64,000 bases of DNA, from assembly GCA_019359445.1 (NCBI GenBank), contig JAHHHJ010000012.1, forward strand, positions 124,001-188,000. Direction: 5' to 3'. The DNA is from Kastovskya adunca ATA6-11-RM4 (lineage in GTDB: Bacteria > Cyanobacteriota > Cyanobacteriia > Cyanobacteriales > Coleofasciculaceae). Made by a program: the position numbers and the translations under genes. Under the pieces are notes generated by a model that had not been told where the DNA came from, ran no database searches, and saw only the letters and a list, made by a program, of their open reading frames with translations. Shown here piece by piece: positions 1 through 9,126 of the stretch (within the stretch, counting starts at the first letter, position 1; the number at the start of each line of letters is the position of its first letter).

Positions 1-1289
1 CGCCGAAAAGATCCTTTGGTCGTAGCAGCGAAAAACGGTCGAAAAAACCTCTAACCGCCGCCCAACGCCGCCAGGTTCGGGAACGCCACCTAGCTCGCTT
101 GGCAACTAGCCCCTCCACTGCCAATCCTCACCCCGCATCGCCTCCAGAAACGACAGCTCCCCGACGCCCAAATTCCCGGACTGACAACTCTTCTAGTCTC
201 AACAGAAAACGGGGAGTCCGTAGCGCTCAGAAACGCCCCCTTTCACCACTGTTATACGTTGTCCGGCTGTTGATTTTGGGGGTGGGAATTGGCACGATTG
301 CCGGGACGATTTTATCAATCTCCGATCCAGCGACGCGCCAATCGGAGTTGAACCCAACTGAGAAAAAGGAAGTGCAAGCCAGCGATACAGGTGGGGGCGT
401 CCCTAGTCCCATCTCCCTTGCTCAAGACTTACCCGATTTAAAAGCCAAAATTCAGGGCTTGTTAGTGGCTGACTCGAAGTTGCAACCGGGCGTGTTTTTC
501 GTGGATCTTGATACGAATTCCTACCTAGATTTGGACGGTTCTGTCTTGTTTCCCGCCGCTAGTACCATCAAGGTACCAATTCTGGTGGCGTTTTTTCAGG
601 ATGTTGATGCAGGAAAGATTCGTCTTGATGAAATGTTAACCCTTGAGCCAGAGGTGATTGGTTCGGGTTCTGGGGATCTGCAATATAAAAAAGTCGGAAC
701 CCAGTACACCGCTCTGGAAGTTGCGACCAAGATGATTGCTATTAGTGACAACACGGCAACAAATATGCTGATTACGCGGCTTGGGGGACAAGAAGTCCTC
801 AATGAGCGTTTTCGTCGTTGGGGCTTAACCGCAACAGGAATTCAGAATCCCCTACCAGATTTAGAAGGGACAAATACGACTAGCCCAAAAGATTTGGCAA
901 TGTTGATGTCAATGGTGAATCAGGGGGATTTGCTGTCGATGCGATCGCGCGATCGCCTATTGAGTATCATGAACCGTACCGTTAACAATTCCCTCTTACC
1001 TAAGGGATTAGGGGACGGCGCAACCATTGCTCACAAAACTGGTGATATTGGTTCGCTCATTGCTGATGTGGGCTTAGTGGATATGCCCAGTGGTAAGCGT
1101 TACATTGCTGTTGTCATGGTGAGACGCCCCCACAACGATGCTAGCGCCTCAGAGTTGATCCGCCAAATTTCTCGTACGGCTTACGAATTTTTTAGTCAAC
1201 CCCCCTCTACCACCCCTAGCACAACTTCCACTCCCACGGGACGCACTGCAACCACTAGCCAAAACATCACAGCCGGAAACTTACTTTAA
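1..1289 (+). CDS. Serine hydrolase, class A beta-lactamase-like, N-terminally partial
   Basis: Membrane-anchored serine hydrolase of the beta-lactamase/transpeptidase-like family. The reading frame is open to the left edge (first full codon at position 3), so the true start lies outside the window; a TTG at 99 is only the first start-like codon inside it. A basic, Ser/Pro-rich N-terminal tail is followed by one membrane segment (near 240-310). The extracytoplasmic domain has the three class A signatures: SxxK (STIK, Ser codon at 561), SDN (near 744) and KTG (near 1035). The C-terminal tail is Thr/Ser-rich. Whether it hydrolyses beta-lactams or acts on peptidoglycan cannot be told; many cyanobacteria carry such anchored proteins of unknown substrate. 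Family assignment is firm, function is not. Confidence 0.85.
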   Translation, partial: PKRSFGRSSEKRSKKPLTAAQRRQVRERHLARLATSPSTANPHPASPPETTAPRRPNSRTDNSSSLNRKRGVRSAQKRPLSPLLYVVRLLILGVGIGTIAGTILSISDPATRQSELNPTEKKEVQASDTGGGVPSPISLAQDLPDLKAKIQGLLVADSKLQPGVFFVDLDTNSYLDLDGSVLFPAASTIKVPILVAFFQDVDAGKIRLDEMLTLEPEVIGSGSGDLQYKKVGTQYTALEVATKMIAISDNTATNMLITRLGGQEVLNERFRRWGLTATGIQNPLPDLEGTNTTSPKDLAMLMSMVNQGDLLSMRSRDRLLSIMNRTVNNSLLPKGLGDGATIAHKTGDIGSLIADVGLVDMPSGKRYIAVVMVRRPHNDASASELIRQISRTAYEFFSQPPSTTPSTTSTPTGRTATTSQNITAGNLL

Positions 1290-1517
1290 TCTGAAACTAA
1301 GTAGGAAAAAGTAAATAATTAAAGGTTGGTAGTGAGGACTAAATTCCTCAAAATAGGGCTAAAGCCCTGACTACCAAACCATTTAAGAAATTTTCCATCA
1401 CCATACAAAGTTGATTTATTCTCGCTTACTTACTTAGTCGGTGAGTTGGAGGAGATTGTCTAAGGGTAGGGGGATAAAAAGAGAAACACTAGTAACTATT
1501 AGCTATTAGTGAATTAA

Positions 1518-1925
1518 TTATGCAGACTGCCACATGTCGCAAATTTCTTCGGGGAGAAAGCTAGAAACTTCCTCGGCTCGTTCTGGGGATAATTCCTCTT
1601 TTGTCGCTGAAAAAACGGCTTTGATAACTGTTTCAGCGTCGGCTCCTGGCAAGTTTCCTTCTTGTCTAACTCGGACAAGAAAGTTTCCGGCTTCGATGTT
1701 TAACTTAGGTCGAATGCGGCTGAGGAAATAGACGATAGGGTTTTGGTCTGTCCATAAGTCTTCTGCCTCGCTGTCTAAGTCAGCCGCCACACGGTCTACG
1801 GCTTCATTACTCATTACATCTCGCAGCGTCCGGAATGTTACTTCAGTTGCACTACGGGCTTCCTCTAGGTCTTTTAAATTACCTTTCTCTTTTACTTTTT
1901 CTAGAAATGCTGTATGTTTTTCCAT
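1518..1925 (-). CDS. DUF2267 domain-containing protein
   Basis: Small soluble acidic protein of 135 residues resembling the DUF2267 family, which has no established biochemical function. The ATG at 1925 is preferred over an upstream start at 1988 because it is preceded by GGAG at a suitable distance and the upstream 21 residues look unrelated to the domain. The protein is helical and charged, with a repeated layout: two halves each contain a segment ending in a run such as VAADLDSEAEDLW or EEVSSFLPEEI. No signal peptide or membrane segment. It lies downstream of obg on the same strand, but a 227-base gap makes co-transcription uncertain. Confidence 0.75.
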   Translation of the reverse strand: MEKHTAFLEKVKEKGNLKDLEEARSATEVTFRTLRDVMSNEAVDRVAADLDSEAEDLWTDQNPIVYFLSRIRPKLNIEAGNFLVRVRQEGNLPGADAETVIKAVFSATKEELSPERAEEVSSFLPEEICDMWQSA

Positions 1926-2152
1926 GAAATTTCTCCAAAATTTAAGTATCAATAGGTTAGTGAGATTGTGAATGGGATGCCATTTCACCTCTGGGGCTAA
2001 TTGCTAATTGTTTAGAGCTAAATTGACACAATTAGTGATTAGCCCTGAACCCTCTATAACTTTAAAGACCGAAGGGAGGATTGTACTTCAGTCTGGAGAA
2101 AGAATTAGTTGATACTAGTTTTTAATCATTCCGAAGAAAGAAATAACTAATA

Positions 2153-3184
2153 CTAATTTCTAAACAATGGGGAGCGTGCATCTTCGATAGACGATAACTG
2201 GTCAAGGGATTGCCAGATTTTTTGGAGTAAGGCGTCGAGATCCGCTCCTGTAACCGCAGAAATGGCAAAGACGGGGACTTGTGTCAGAGCAGAGAACTGA
2301 CTGACTAGCTCGTCTTTGGTTTCAGGAGGAATCGCATCGATCTTGTTGAGGGCTAGAATTTGGGGACGCTCTGCTAAACCTCGTCCGTAGGATTGTAGCT
2401 CCTGCTGGATGATGTGATAGTTGGCGATCGCATCTTCCGCTGTCGCATCAATTAGATGTAACAGCAGACGTGTGCGCTCGATATGGCGCAAAAAGTCATG
2501 CCCCAATCCTGTACCCATATGGGCACCCTCAATTAGCCCTGGAATATCTGCAAACACCGTGCCATCCCCGGAGGGTTTACGTACAACCCCTAAATTTGGG
2601 ATCAGCGTTGTAAAGGGGTAATCTGCCACTTTCGGACGGGCAGAGGAGACGGCAGAAATGAGAGTAGACTTTCCGGCGTTCGGTAAGCCAATAATTCCTA
2701 CTTCCGCCAACAGCTTCAACTCTAGGCGCAACTGGCGTACTTCGCCCTCTAGCCCTGGTAAGGCGTATTCAGGAGCACGGTTACGGTTACTCAGAAAGTA
2801 CTTATTTCCCAAGCCCCCCTTCCCGCCTTTTGCCACGAGGAGGGTTTGTCCGGGTTCTACTAAATCTCCCAGGATTTCTTTGGTAGTGGCGTCATAGACG
2901 ACGGTACCACAAGGAACTGGAATGACGCGATCGCTACCATTTGCCCCAGTGCGGTTACTTGGCCCTCCACGTCCTCCATTATCTGCTTGGAATCGGTGAC
3001 CATACCTAAAGTCCAGCAACGTTTGCAGATTTGCCGCTGCCTCTAAGATTACATCACCGCCGCGCCCGCCATTGCCACCCGCTGGCCCCCCAGCAGGAAC
3101 GTACTTCTCGCGCCGAAAAGCGACGATGCCATCACCGCCCTTTCCGGCTTCTACTTCAATTTCTGCTTGGTCGATAAATTGCAT
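2153..3184 (-). CDS. obg: GTPase Obg/CgtA
   Basis: Essential ribosome-associated GTPase that takes part in large-subunit maturation and stress signalling. The 343-residue length matches the family. The N-terminal Obg fold is glycine-rich (about residues 1-158, with GKGGDG and GGRGG stretches). The G domain follows with a Walker A/G1 motif GLPNAGKST (near residue 166), G2 threonines in [13 protein letters not shown]3 DIPGLIEGA and G4 NKID. The C-terminal OCT/TGS extension of some Obg proteins is absent, which is common in cyanobacteria. Starts at ATG 3184. The TerB-type gene upstream on the same strand is 113 bases away. Confidence 0.97.
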   Translation of the reverse strand: MQFIDQAEIEVEAGKGGDGIVAFRREKYVPAGGPAGGNGGRGGDVILEAAANLQTLLDFRYGHRFQADNGGRGGPSNRTGANGSDRVIPVPCGTVVYDATTKEILGDLVEPGQTLLVAKGGKGGLGNKYFLSNRNRAPEYALPGLEGEVRQLRLELKLLAEVGIIGLPNAGKSTLISAVSSARPKVADYPFTTLIPNLGVVRKPSGDGTVFADIPGLIEGAHMGTGLGHDFLRHIERTRLLLHLIDATAEDAIANYHIIQQELQSYGRGLAERPQILALNKIDAIPPETKDELVSQFSALTQVPVFAISAVTGADLDALLQKIWQSLDQLSSIEDARSPLFRN

Positions 3185-3297
3185 TGTTAGTCCTTAGTTT
3201 TTCATCATCCATCTTGAACTTAAGTCATGAGTCGGTAATTTTGGGTGCGGGACTCTCACCCACTACTCAACTCTGACTAATGACCGATGACTAATAA

Positions 3298-3996
3298 CTA
3301 AGAATAGGATGATATGTCTTCGCCACAGTCGTCAGCTAAATAGCATAACGCCCGGAATCGCAAACCGACCAACTGTTCGTAAAGCGGATTGATTTTGCAC
3401 AGTGGGGGAATGTGGACGATTTTACGACCAAATAGTTTGACGTCGCGCTCAAATGGACATTGAGCGGGGATCAGCTTGCCCAGGAACTTCGCGACTCTGG
3501 GGTCGTTGATCTCCATCTCGTCCAGCCACTCTCGTACAGGTTGCAGGACATCAGAATGGGGGTGCGAAGATTGTCCCGGTTCCGTCGCTGATTCATCGTC
3601 AGGAGCAACTAACGACTGGCTATCACCATCGTAAAGGGTGATTTTCAAAGACTCCAGTGACTCGATTTTCTGCCCCAGCGCTTCACTAAACTGGTGTAGT
3701 ACTTCCGCTTCCAGGGCTGAGTAAACGCCGTCAGCCAGTGCCACCATCACAGCAGTTCTTAAAAAATTCTCGCCTGTAGATGAATCATTGCCCAACAAGT
3801 CGGCGAGTTCCTCAGGAGCAATTGTTTGCAGAGGATTCAAGTCTGTATTTTGCCCTAGTTCTTCTTGAGTGAGCTGGGCAATGAAGTCCTGCTCTTGCTG
3901 GTCAAAGTCACCGTCTGCCCAAGCGATCGTTAATAAGCCACGTAGCCAAGCGGCAACTTGCTCTTCTGTATAAAAAGATTGCATTAAACTTGTCAT
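3298..3996 (-). CDS. TerB-like / Mo-dependent nitrogenase C-terminal domain protein
   Basis: Two-part cytoplasmic protein of 232 residues. The N-terminal part (about 1-115) looks like a TerB-type helical domain: WLRGLLTIAWADGDFDQQE, and later VALADGVYSALE, are the acidic metal-binding-like repeats seen in that family. The C-terminal part (about 145-232) matches the cyanobacterial domain named after the Mo-dependent nitrogenase C-terminus, with CPFERDVKLFGRKIVHIPPL and a Cys-rich end. The family name is misleading: the domain is widespread in cyanobacteria, and no nitrogenase gene is seen here. A linker rich in Asp, Glu and Ser joins the parts. Function unknown; possible starts at 3996 and 3984. 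Confidence 0.75.
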   Translation of the reverse strand: MTSLMQSFYTEEQVAAWLRGLLTIAWADGDFDQQEQDFIAQLTQEELGQNTDLNPLQTIAPEELADLLGNDSSTGENFLRTAVMVALADGVYSALEAEVLHQFSEALGQKIESLESLKITLYDGDSQSLVAPDDESATEPGQSSHPHSDVLQPVREWLDEMEINDPRVAKFLGKLIPAQCPFERDVKLFGRKIVHIPPLCKINPLYEQLVGLRFRALCYLADDCGEDISSYS

Positions 3997-4242
3997 AACT
4001 ACTCAAATCAAATTGAACCAATCAATTACACCGGATGAGATTATCCGCTCAAATCCTAGCCTTAGCTTGATTAGACTTACCGTAATCTAAGAGACCAAAA
4101 GCCTTGCTGTACTGGGATTTTTGTTGTTGTTCTAAATTAGGGAACTGTTGTACATCTCGATTGTAACAAAACTTAATCAACAGTTTTTAACCAGAATGGG
4201 GGATTCTTCTAAGTAATTGGGAAGAAATTAGTTCATCGAGCA

Positions 4243-5052
4243 ATGACTGACATCAAGTTAAGTGAGATTAATATTTACCCGATTAAGTCGGCGGCGGGAA
4301 TTGCCTTGAAAACCGCCTCAGTTGAAAACCGGGGATTGCAATACGACCGACGCTGGATGTTGGTAGACCAAAGGGGAAAGTTCATCTCTCAACGGCGATT
4401 CCCCCGCTTGGCGTTAATTCGCGTGCAGATAGAGGGTTCTCAGTTGGTAGTGCAAACGCCCAATCGGGATCAGCTTTCTATTCCTTTATGTCTGGACGCC
4501 GAACGGGTTGCTGTAAACATTTGGAAGGATGTTTGTGAGGCGATTCCGGCTCCAGAAACGGTTAGCCAGTGGTTTAGCGACTTTTTAGAATTGCCTTGTC
4601 AGTTAGTGTATATGCCTGACAGTACCAAGCGACCTGTAGATACTCACTACGCTCACCACAATGAATCAGTAAGTTTTGCTGATAGTTTCCCTTTTTTACT
4701 GATTTCTGAGGCATCCCTGGAGGACTTAAATCAACGGCTAGAGGAGCCAGTACCGATGAATCGGTTCCGACCAAATCTCGTTGTGTCAGGCTGTGAGGCA
4801 TTTGCGGAAGATAGCTGGCGCACTATACGCATTGGTTCTGTGCGATTTCAGGTCGCTGCACCTTGCAGTCGCTGTGTGGTAACGACAGTAGATCAATCGC
4901 GAGGAATTCGCGGTAAGGAACCGTTACAAACACTCGCTCAGTATCGCCGACGGGATAGGGAAATCTTCTTTGGGCAGAATTTGATTGCAGGAGAGTTGGG
5001 CACACTTCAACTTGGAGATGCGGTACAGGTTGAAAGTCTGGTGTCTGAATAA
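4243..5052 (+). CDS. MOSC domain-containing protein (YcbX-type)
   Basis: Likely molybdenum-cofactor-binding protein of the MOSC superfamily, 269 residues. The N-terminal beta-barrel domain (about 1-120) starts with the typical LSEINIYPIKS and continues with RGLQYDRRWMLVD. The C-terminal MOSC domain (about 130-265) carries MNRFRPNLVV, a conserved cysteine in CSRCVVTTVD, and ends with FGQNLIAGELGTLQLGDAV. In characterised relatives (YcbX, mARC) the domain supports reduction of N-hydroxylated compounds. Unlike YcbX it lacks a C-terminal ferredoxin domain, so it would need a separate electron donor. It stands alone, flanked by minus-strand genes. Family assignment is secure, substrate unknown. 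Confidence 0.85.
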   Translation: MTDIKLSEINIYPIKSAAGIALKTASVENRGLQYDRRWMLVDQRGKFISQRRFPRLALIRVQIEGSQLVVQTPNRDQLSIPLCLDAERVAVNIWKDVCEAIPAPETVSQWFSDFLELPCQLVYMPDSTKRPVDTHYAHHNESVSFADSFPFLLISEASLEDLNQRLEEPVPMNRFRPNLVVSGCEAFAEDSWRTIRIGSVRFQVAAPCSRCVVTTVDQSRGIRGKEPLQTLAQYRRRDREIFFGQNLIAGELGTLQLGDAVQVESLVSE

Positions 5053-5243
5053 CCCTCTCCAAATAAACTGGGGTAAAACCGCGAGCTTTTGTTGGCTGAA
5101 ATGATGTGTAGCGAAGTAATGAGGTGCTGGTTAAATCTTAAACTCAGCACTTGCGGTTCAGGAATCAGGACTGTCCTACACCTATATGGCGATCGCTATA
5201 AATTAGTCAAATTTTCCTAAAGTTACAAAAGAGGCTAGCAGAC

Positions 5244-5999
5244 CTAAGCTTTTAGTGACTGCTTCTTATTTTCTAAGTGAGGAGCTGTCTCATATTTCTC
5301 AATGGGAACTTGCACCACTACCTCTTTTAAACCAAGTCGGTTCGCATAGGAAACTAGGGCATGAATAAAGATAATGATGCCTAGCATCTCTAGGGATTCC
5401 TCGATAGCGGTGAGGAACTGGTACGTAAGATTCGCTTGACCGTATAACTCATCATAGTTTCCACCAATGAGTTCCATGCCCAAACCACCTCCAACAAATA
5501 TCATCCCAGCAGTGATAAATAAATGCTGTGTCCTTGCAGGAAGATGAAAGAGAAATTTTAAAAACGTCAGCCCGAAAACGAACAAGAGAATAGCTGCGGG
5601 GACAATCCATGCATAGTAGAGAAGTCCTTTGAACCCTAAGTTTTGCAACGGTTCTGTTAAGTGTTCGTGAAGACCGAGTCCCTCGTCTACCGCAAGATAT
5701 AAAAAAATGAAAGCTAAAGCTCTCCAATGCCGGACGAAACGAGCATTATCAAGTTTTTTAATATGGGCAATTGTTCCCAGCAGAACCGAGCAAAAGAGTA
5801 GTGTTAGTACTGAATACAAGGAGGGAAAGTTTCCCTCCTCATTAAGGTTAAATTCCGTTGCAAATGAATCCCTTCCAGGGAAATCAGGTAGTAAGTACAC
5901 GGCAATTTGCCCGACGATCGAGGCAATAACCAGGCAAGGTGCTACAACAGCCAAGAATTTAGTAAACTGCCACGGTTTTAGACAAAGCGTAATTTTCAT
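5244..5999 (-). CDS. Multi-spanning membrane protein, paralog of the gene at 19422-20192
   Basis: Integral membrane protein of 251 residues with about six hydrophobic segments and no recognised enzymatic motif. A charged signature between the membrane helices, LYLAVDEGLGLHEHLTEPLQNLGF, and a C-terminal stretch ending FLTAIEESLEMLGIIIFIHAL resemble positions in the protein at 19422-20192 (LYLLLDDSIQIHESLGE...). The conserved Asp/Glu and His inside or near membrane helices could bind metal or protons, but this is inference. The C-terminal tail is cytoplasm-like and Lys-rich. The start at 5999 gives an N-terminus whose first helix begins near residue 14. It is flanked by plus-strand genes, so probably transcribed alone. 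Confidence 0.7.
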   Translation of the reverse strand: MKITLCLKPWQFTKFLAVVAPCLVIASIVGQIAVYLLPDFPGRDSFATEFNLNEEGNFPSLYSVLTLLFCSVLLGTIAHIKKLDNARFVRHWRALAFIFLYLAVDEGLGLHEHLTEPLQNLGFKGLLYYAWIVPAAILLFVFGLTFLKFLFHLPARTQHLFITAGMIFVGGGLGMELIGGNYDELYGQANLTYQFLTAIEESLEMLGIIIFIHALVSYANRLGLKEVVVQVPIEKYETAPHLENKKQSLKA

Positions 6000-6553
6000 T
6001 AAATCAATGCAGGAATGATATTAGGAAGCCAGTTAATTTATTTACAGCGTCGGGAAAGACTGTCTTGCAACTTAAAACTGGTTCATTGACAGTTAACTAA
6101 TCTCTCGAAATTCAATGGAGATGCATGAATCCCAAAAAAAGGCAATACAAAGTTATCCTCCCTAACCCCTTAAAATCGGTAGGCTAAGATGGGTTCGCTT
6201 TTATACCAGCAAATTTTCTCTTGATACCTTACTTAGAAGGAATCAAGAAAGAATTGTTACGTGCAGACTTGTATAAAGCACATCAGTACATAAGACAAAG
6301 TGTGCCCTATAAACACTGGATTTTATTCTCAATTGTTGTATTTTTACCAAATCTTTACCTTTCCTTTACCAAAGGGTGTAGCACTGATCGCTGTGCTGGA
6401 GTTGAAGGAGGCGATCGCTTACATAACTTAGCTTCACCGACCTGGTTGACTAACAAAACTAAGAAGCGGGAAAGCGGCTTTTCGCTATGCCTCCCAATCC
6501 TCAGAAAGCCCAATCGAGCTAAAATCCAGACAGGAAGCCGCAGGAGAGGTGTC
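6000..6553. other. Intergenic stretch upstream of the Uma2 gene
   Basis: About 550 bases separate two genes. The frame of the downstream Uma2 gene stays open back to 6221, adding 111 codons, but the encoded peptide does not resemble the family and includes a GCGATCGC palindrome near 6413, so it is treated as non-coding. No tRNA, terminator or repeat is evident. Confidence 0.4.
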
Positions 6554-7270
6554 ATGGTAAACTACAACCCGTTGCAAAATTTGCCATCAAGTGACGAATT
6601 ACCGGATTGTGACGACACCCCTGTGGATAATGAGCTGCAAATTTTAGTCCCTGCCTTGTTGAGGGCGCTTTTAAGTTTGCTCTGGCGAGAGCGCAATGAC
6701 TGGTTTTTCGGCTTCAATATGGGTGTTTACCATGCAACGGGAAACAATCCTCGAATCCCGATTATTCCTGATGGTTTCCTCAGCTTGGGAGTAGAGCGAC
6801 GAAAAGGAACCTACGGACGCAAGAGTTATGTTGTCTGGGAAGAAAATGGGGTTGTCCCAATTTTTGTGTTGGAGTGTGTCTCCCACACCTACGGGGGAGA
6901 ATACGAGGAGAAAATTGCTATTTATGCTCGCTTAGGGGTGTTGTACTACGCCATCTACAATCCCCAGTTCAGCAAACGCGACCAGCATGACCCCTTGGAA
7001 GTTTATCGCTTGGTAGATGGGGAATACGTGCGACAACCTGGGGAACCTGTTTGGATGCCTGAGATTGGTTTGGGGATTGGGCGTGAAATTGGAACCTTTG
7101 AAAGCTGGCAGCGAGAGTGGCTGTACTGGTATGACCGAGAAGGGATGAGATTTCCCACACCCGATGAGGTGACTCAGCAAGAACGGCAACGTGCAGAGCA
7201 AGAACAGCAACGTGCAGAGCGGCTAGCCGAACGGTTGCGAGCAATGGGGATTGACCCAGAGCAGGTGTAG
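6554..7270 (+). CDS. Uma2 family (DUF820) endonuclease-like protein
   Basis: PD-(D/E)XK-fold nuclease-like protein of the Uma2/DUF820 family, greatly expanded in cyanobacteria and of unknown role. The ATG at 6554 is chosen because AGGAGAGG lies just upstream and the family's N-terminus begins here; 238 residues is usual. Candidate active-site residues are visible in order: Asp in RIPIIPDGFLSLG, Glu in VLECVS and Lys in EEKIAIYARLG. The C-terminal 30 residues form a Gln/Arg/Glu-rich coiled coil (QQERQRAEQEQQRAERLAERL) ending MGIDPEQV, a tail common in this family. Isolated between minus-strand genes. Confidence 0.85.
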   Translation: MVNYNPLQNLPSSDELPDCDDTPVDNELQILVPALLRALLSLLWRERNDWFFGFNMGVYHATGNNPRIPIIPDGFLSLGVERRKGTYGRKSYVVWEENGVVPIFVLECVSHTYGGEYEEKIAIYARLGVLYYAIYNPQFSKRDQHDPLEVYRLVDGEYVRQPGEPVWMPEIGLGIGREIGTFESWQREWLYWYDREGMRFPTPDEVTQQERQRAEQEQQRAERLAERLRAMGIDPEQV

Positions 7271-7561
7271 CGCGATCGCTCGTTTCTTTTCTTTCCCCAA
7301 ATAACTCTATCCTTAATCCTTGATTATCATTAACTCCCAAGTTGTGAAAAATACTTGCAATGCTAGTGTCGAGTCAAAAGGCTATTGTTTTTACAAAGCC
7401 ACTCATGGGAGTCGGGCATCTGGTTTAGGAGTCGGCTGTTTCCAGTCAGTCATAGTCTAAACCTTCTTGAGCCAGGAGGCGGGGTAGGGCTGGGGCTTCG
7501 GGGTGATCGTAACGGGCGATCAGGTTCAGGTAGCGTCACTGAATCTGTAATAGGGTCGAAC

Positions 7562-8920
7562 CTACTCTATAAGCTCGCCGATGTTAAAGTCTATTCTTAT
7601 CCAACCTTTGAGTCTGCGTAGATTGTCGAGGAGTAGTATGGGAATTTGCCAGTGGTGTACCATCAAAAACGGCAGTGGGTCATTAATCTCAAAAATTGCA
7701 TCTTTCCCTCGCCAAATATTTTTGACCCACGTTTGCAGTTGCTTTAACGATCTAATTTCATTAAGCCTCCAGAGTTCGTGATATAGCCAATAGGTGGGCT
7801 TACTATCAGGAAGTGGTTGCCAAGCTTCCGATGGGAAATTTGGCGTCCCTACACCAAGATAGGCATCTGCTACCCCTGGATGGTTGTAAAACATAGTAAT
7901 GGCGGAGTGGGTGCGGGGGTTGCACTCGATGGCGTGAACAGTTCCGTCATCCGCCTGAATAAAGTCAAAGGAAAGCTGCCCGGTACGTCCCAGTTCTTTG
8001 GCAAAATGAGTCACCCATTGCATAATTTCAGGCTTGTCAACATTTTCGTAGTTGACTTGAAAGGCGGATGACTCACAGCAGCAGTACATTCTTGTCTCTC
8101 CATCTCGCACGGTACTGTGAGTGCAATATTCCTTGCCGGGGATGAATTCCTGCATAATCCACGGCTTCTCCTCGCTGATGGGCAGACTCTTGACAAATGC
8201 TTCTGTTTGTGATGGTGTATCGCAAGGGAGCTTGGTGAGATTCAAGCGACGCACTTGGTCGTAGGGGATGCTTTTGAGGATGTACTTATTCTGTTCGTGG
8301 GAAAAGTCGAAGTTGAGGACTTGTTCGGGGTCGGTAATTTTGAAGGATTTGGGGACTGATAAACCGAGCGATCGCGCAAATTCTGCCAAGGCAAACTTGT
8401 CATCCAGCATCCTCGTTATATCAGCATCGAAGTGGAAAATGTCGCAACAGCCAGATAATACGGGTTTGTCGTTGGAGTCAAAGTAGATGACGGAGAAAAT
8501 GGCTACCGGGATAAAAAGGTCGATGTTTTCTTGTTTGGCGATCGCACGCATGGCTTCAATGTAGCCTTCTCGGTCTTTCTGCGGATCGGGGACGGTGTAA
8601 AAACCAGCGACAGTGTTGGAAAATCGATTACCGCTTAACCAGTATTTGTTGGTATCAACTATGATTGCCCGATGCCCAGCCGCATGAAACGATCGCGCTA
8701 GCTGAAGAGTTTTAGTCATCCTAGCGCCAACGATCAAGATGTTTTTGGGATTCTCGTTTAAAACGACTGGCTTGCTGAACGGTCGGCGGACAAAATTCCA
8801 CAGCAGCGCGGCTAAGACAACAGTCAGGTTAAAGGGAAAGGCGATCGCTAATAATGCCAGCGTCCCCAAATTTTGAAACGCGGCGAAAATACGCGCTTGT
8901 ATAGATTGTTGTTGCGCCAT
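7562..8920 (-). CDS. mysC: ATP-grasp ligase MysC, mycosporine-glycine synthase
   Basis: Third enzyme of mycosporine-like amino acid synthesis: an ATP-dependent C-N ligase that joins glycine to 4-deoxygadusol. The 452-residue length agrees with characterised MysC proteins of Nostoc and Anabaena. A hydrophobic stretch occurs near residues 15-45; then a Rossmann-like start (NILIVGARMTKTLQLARSF) and the ATP-grasp domain with KYILKSIPYD, PWIMQEFIPGKEY, and the metal-binding segment LSFDFIQADDGTVHAIECNPRTHS. It is the last gene of the mysA-mysB-mysC operon, 206 bases beyond mysB, a gap containing hairpins. No mysD or NRPS mysE follows. Confidence 0.93.
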   Translation of the reverse strand: MAQQQSIQARIFAAFQNLGTLALLAIAFPFNLTVVLAALLWNFVRRPFSKPVVLNENPKNILIVGARMTKTLQLARSFHAAGHRAIIVDTNKYWLSGNRFSNTVAGFYTVPDPQKDREGYIEAMRAIAKQENIDLFIPVAIFSVIYFDSNDKPVLSGCCDIFHFDADITRMLDDKFALAEFARSLGLSVPKSFKITDPEQVLNFDFSHEQNKYILKSIPYDQVRRLNLTKLPCDTPSQTEAFVKSLPISEEKPWIMQEFIPGKEYCTHSTVRDGETRMYCCCESSAFQVNYENVDKPEIMQWVTHFAKELGRTGQLSFDFIQADDGTVHAIECNPRTHSAITMFYNHPGVADAYLGVGTPNFPSEAWQPLPDSKPTYWLYHELWRLNEIRSLKQLQTWVKNIWRGKDAIFEINDPLPFLMVHHWQIPILLLDNLRRLKGWIRIDFNIGELIE

Positions 8921-8963
8921 AAGCTTTATTTTGGGTTGTTATAAATAAGCTTGTTGTGACTGG

Positions 8964-9090
8964 GAGGTTAGACCCCTTAAGAGGAAAAGGATCTAACCTC
9001 ACTTCCCCTAAAAAAACATTTATTTTACTTCCCTACCCTTGTAGGGGAGGAAGGGAAGGGAACTCTGCTGGGGGTTCGGGAAAACCGAAC
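8964..9090 (-). promoter_or_regulatory. Three consecutive hairpins in the mysB-mysC gap
   Basis: Seen directly: perfect arms GAGGTTAGA (8964-8972) and TCTAACCTC (8992-9000); CCCTAC/GTAGGG with a four-base loop (9031-9046); and GTTCGG/CCGAAC with a five-base loop (9074-9090). They occupy most of the 206-base gap inside the mys operon. They could be an mRNA processing or stability element, partial terminators, or dispersed palindromic repeats; no clear T-run follows on the minus strand. The role is inferred. Confidence 0.5.
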
Positions 9091-9126
9091 TCGCCAACAG
9101 TATCTTTTAAACCCCAGACAGTTCTT

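Noticed and set aside
6221-6553. N-terminal extension of the Uma2 gene by 111 codons
   Set aside because: The family N-terminus begins at ATG 6554 with AGGAGAGG before it; the extension has no similarity to the family.
7271-7561. Possible gene at the 3' side of mysC (search for mysD)
   Set aside because: Only short frames with no ATP-grasp motif; the region looks non-coding.
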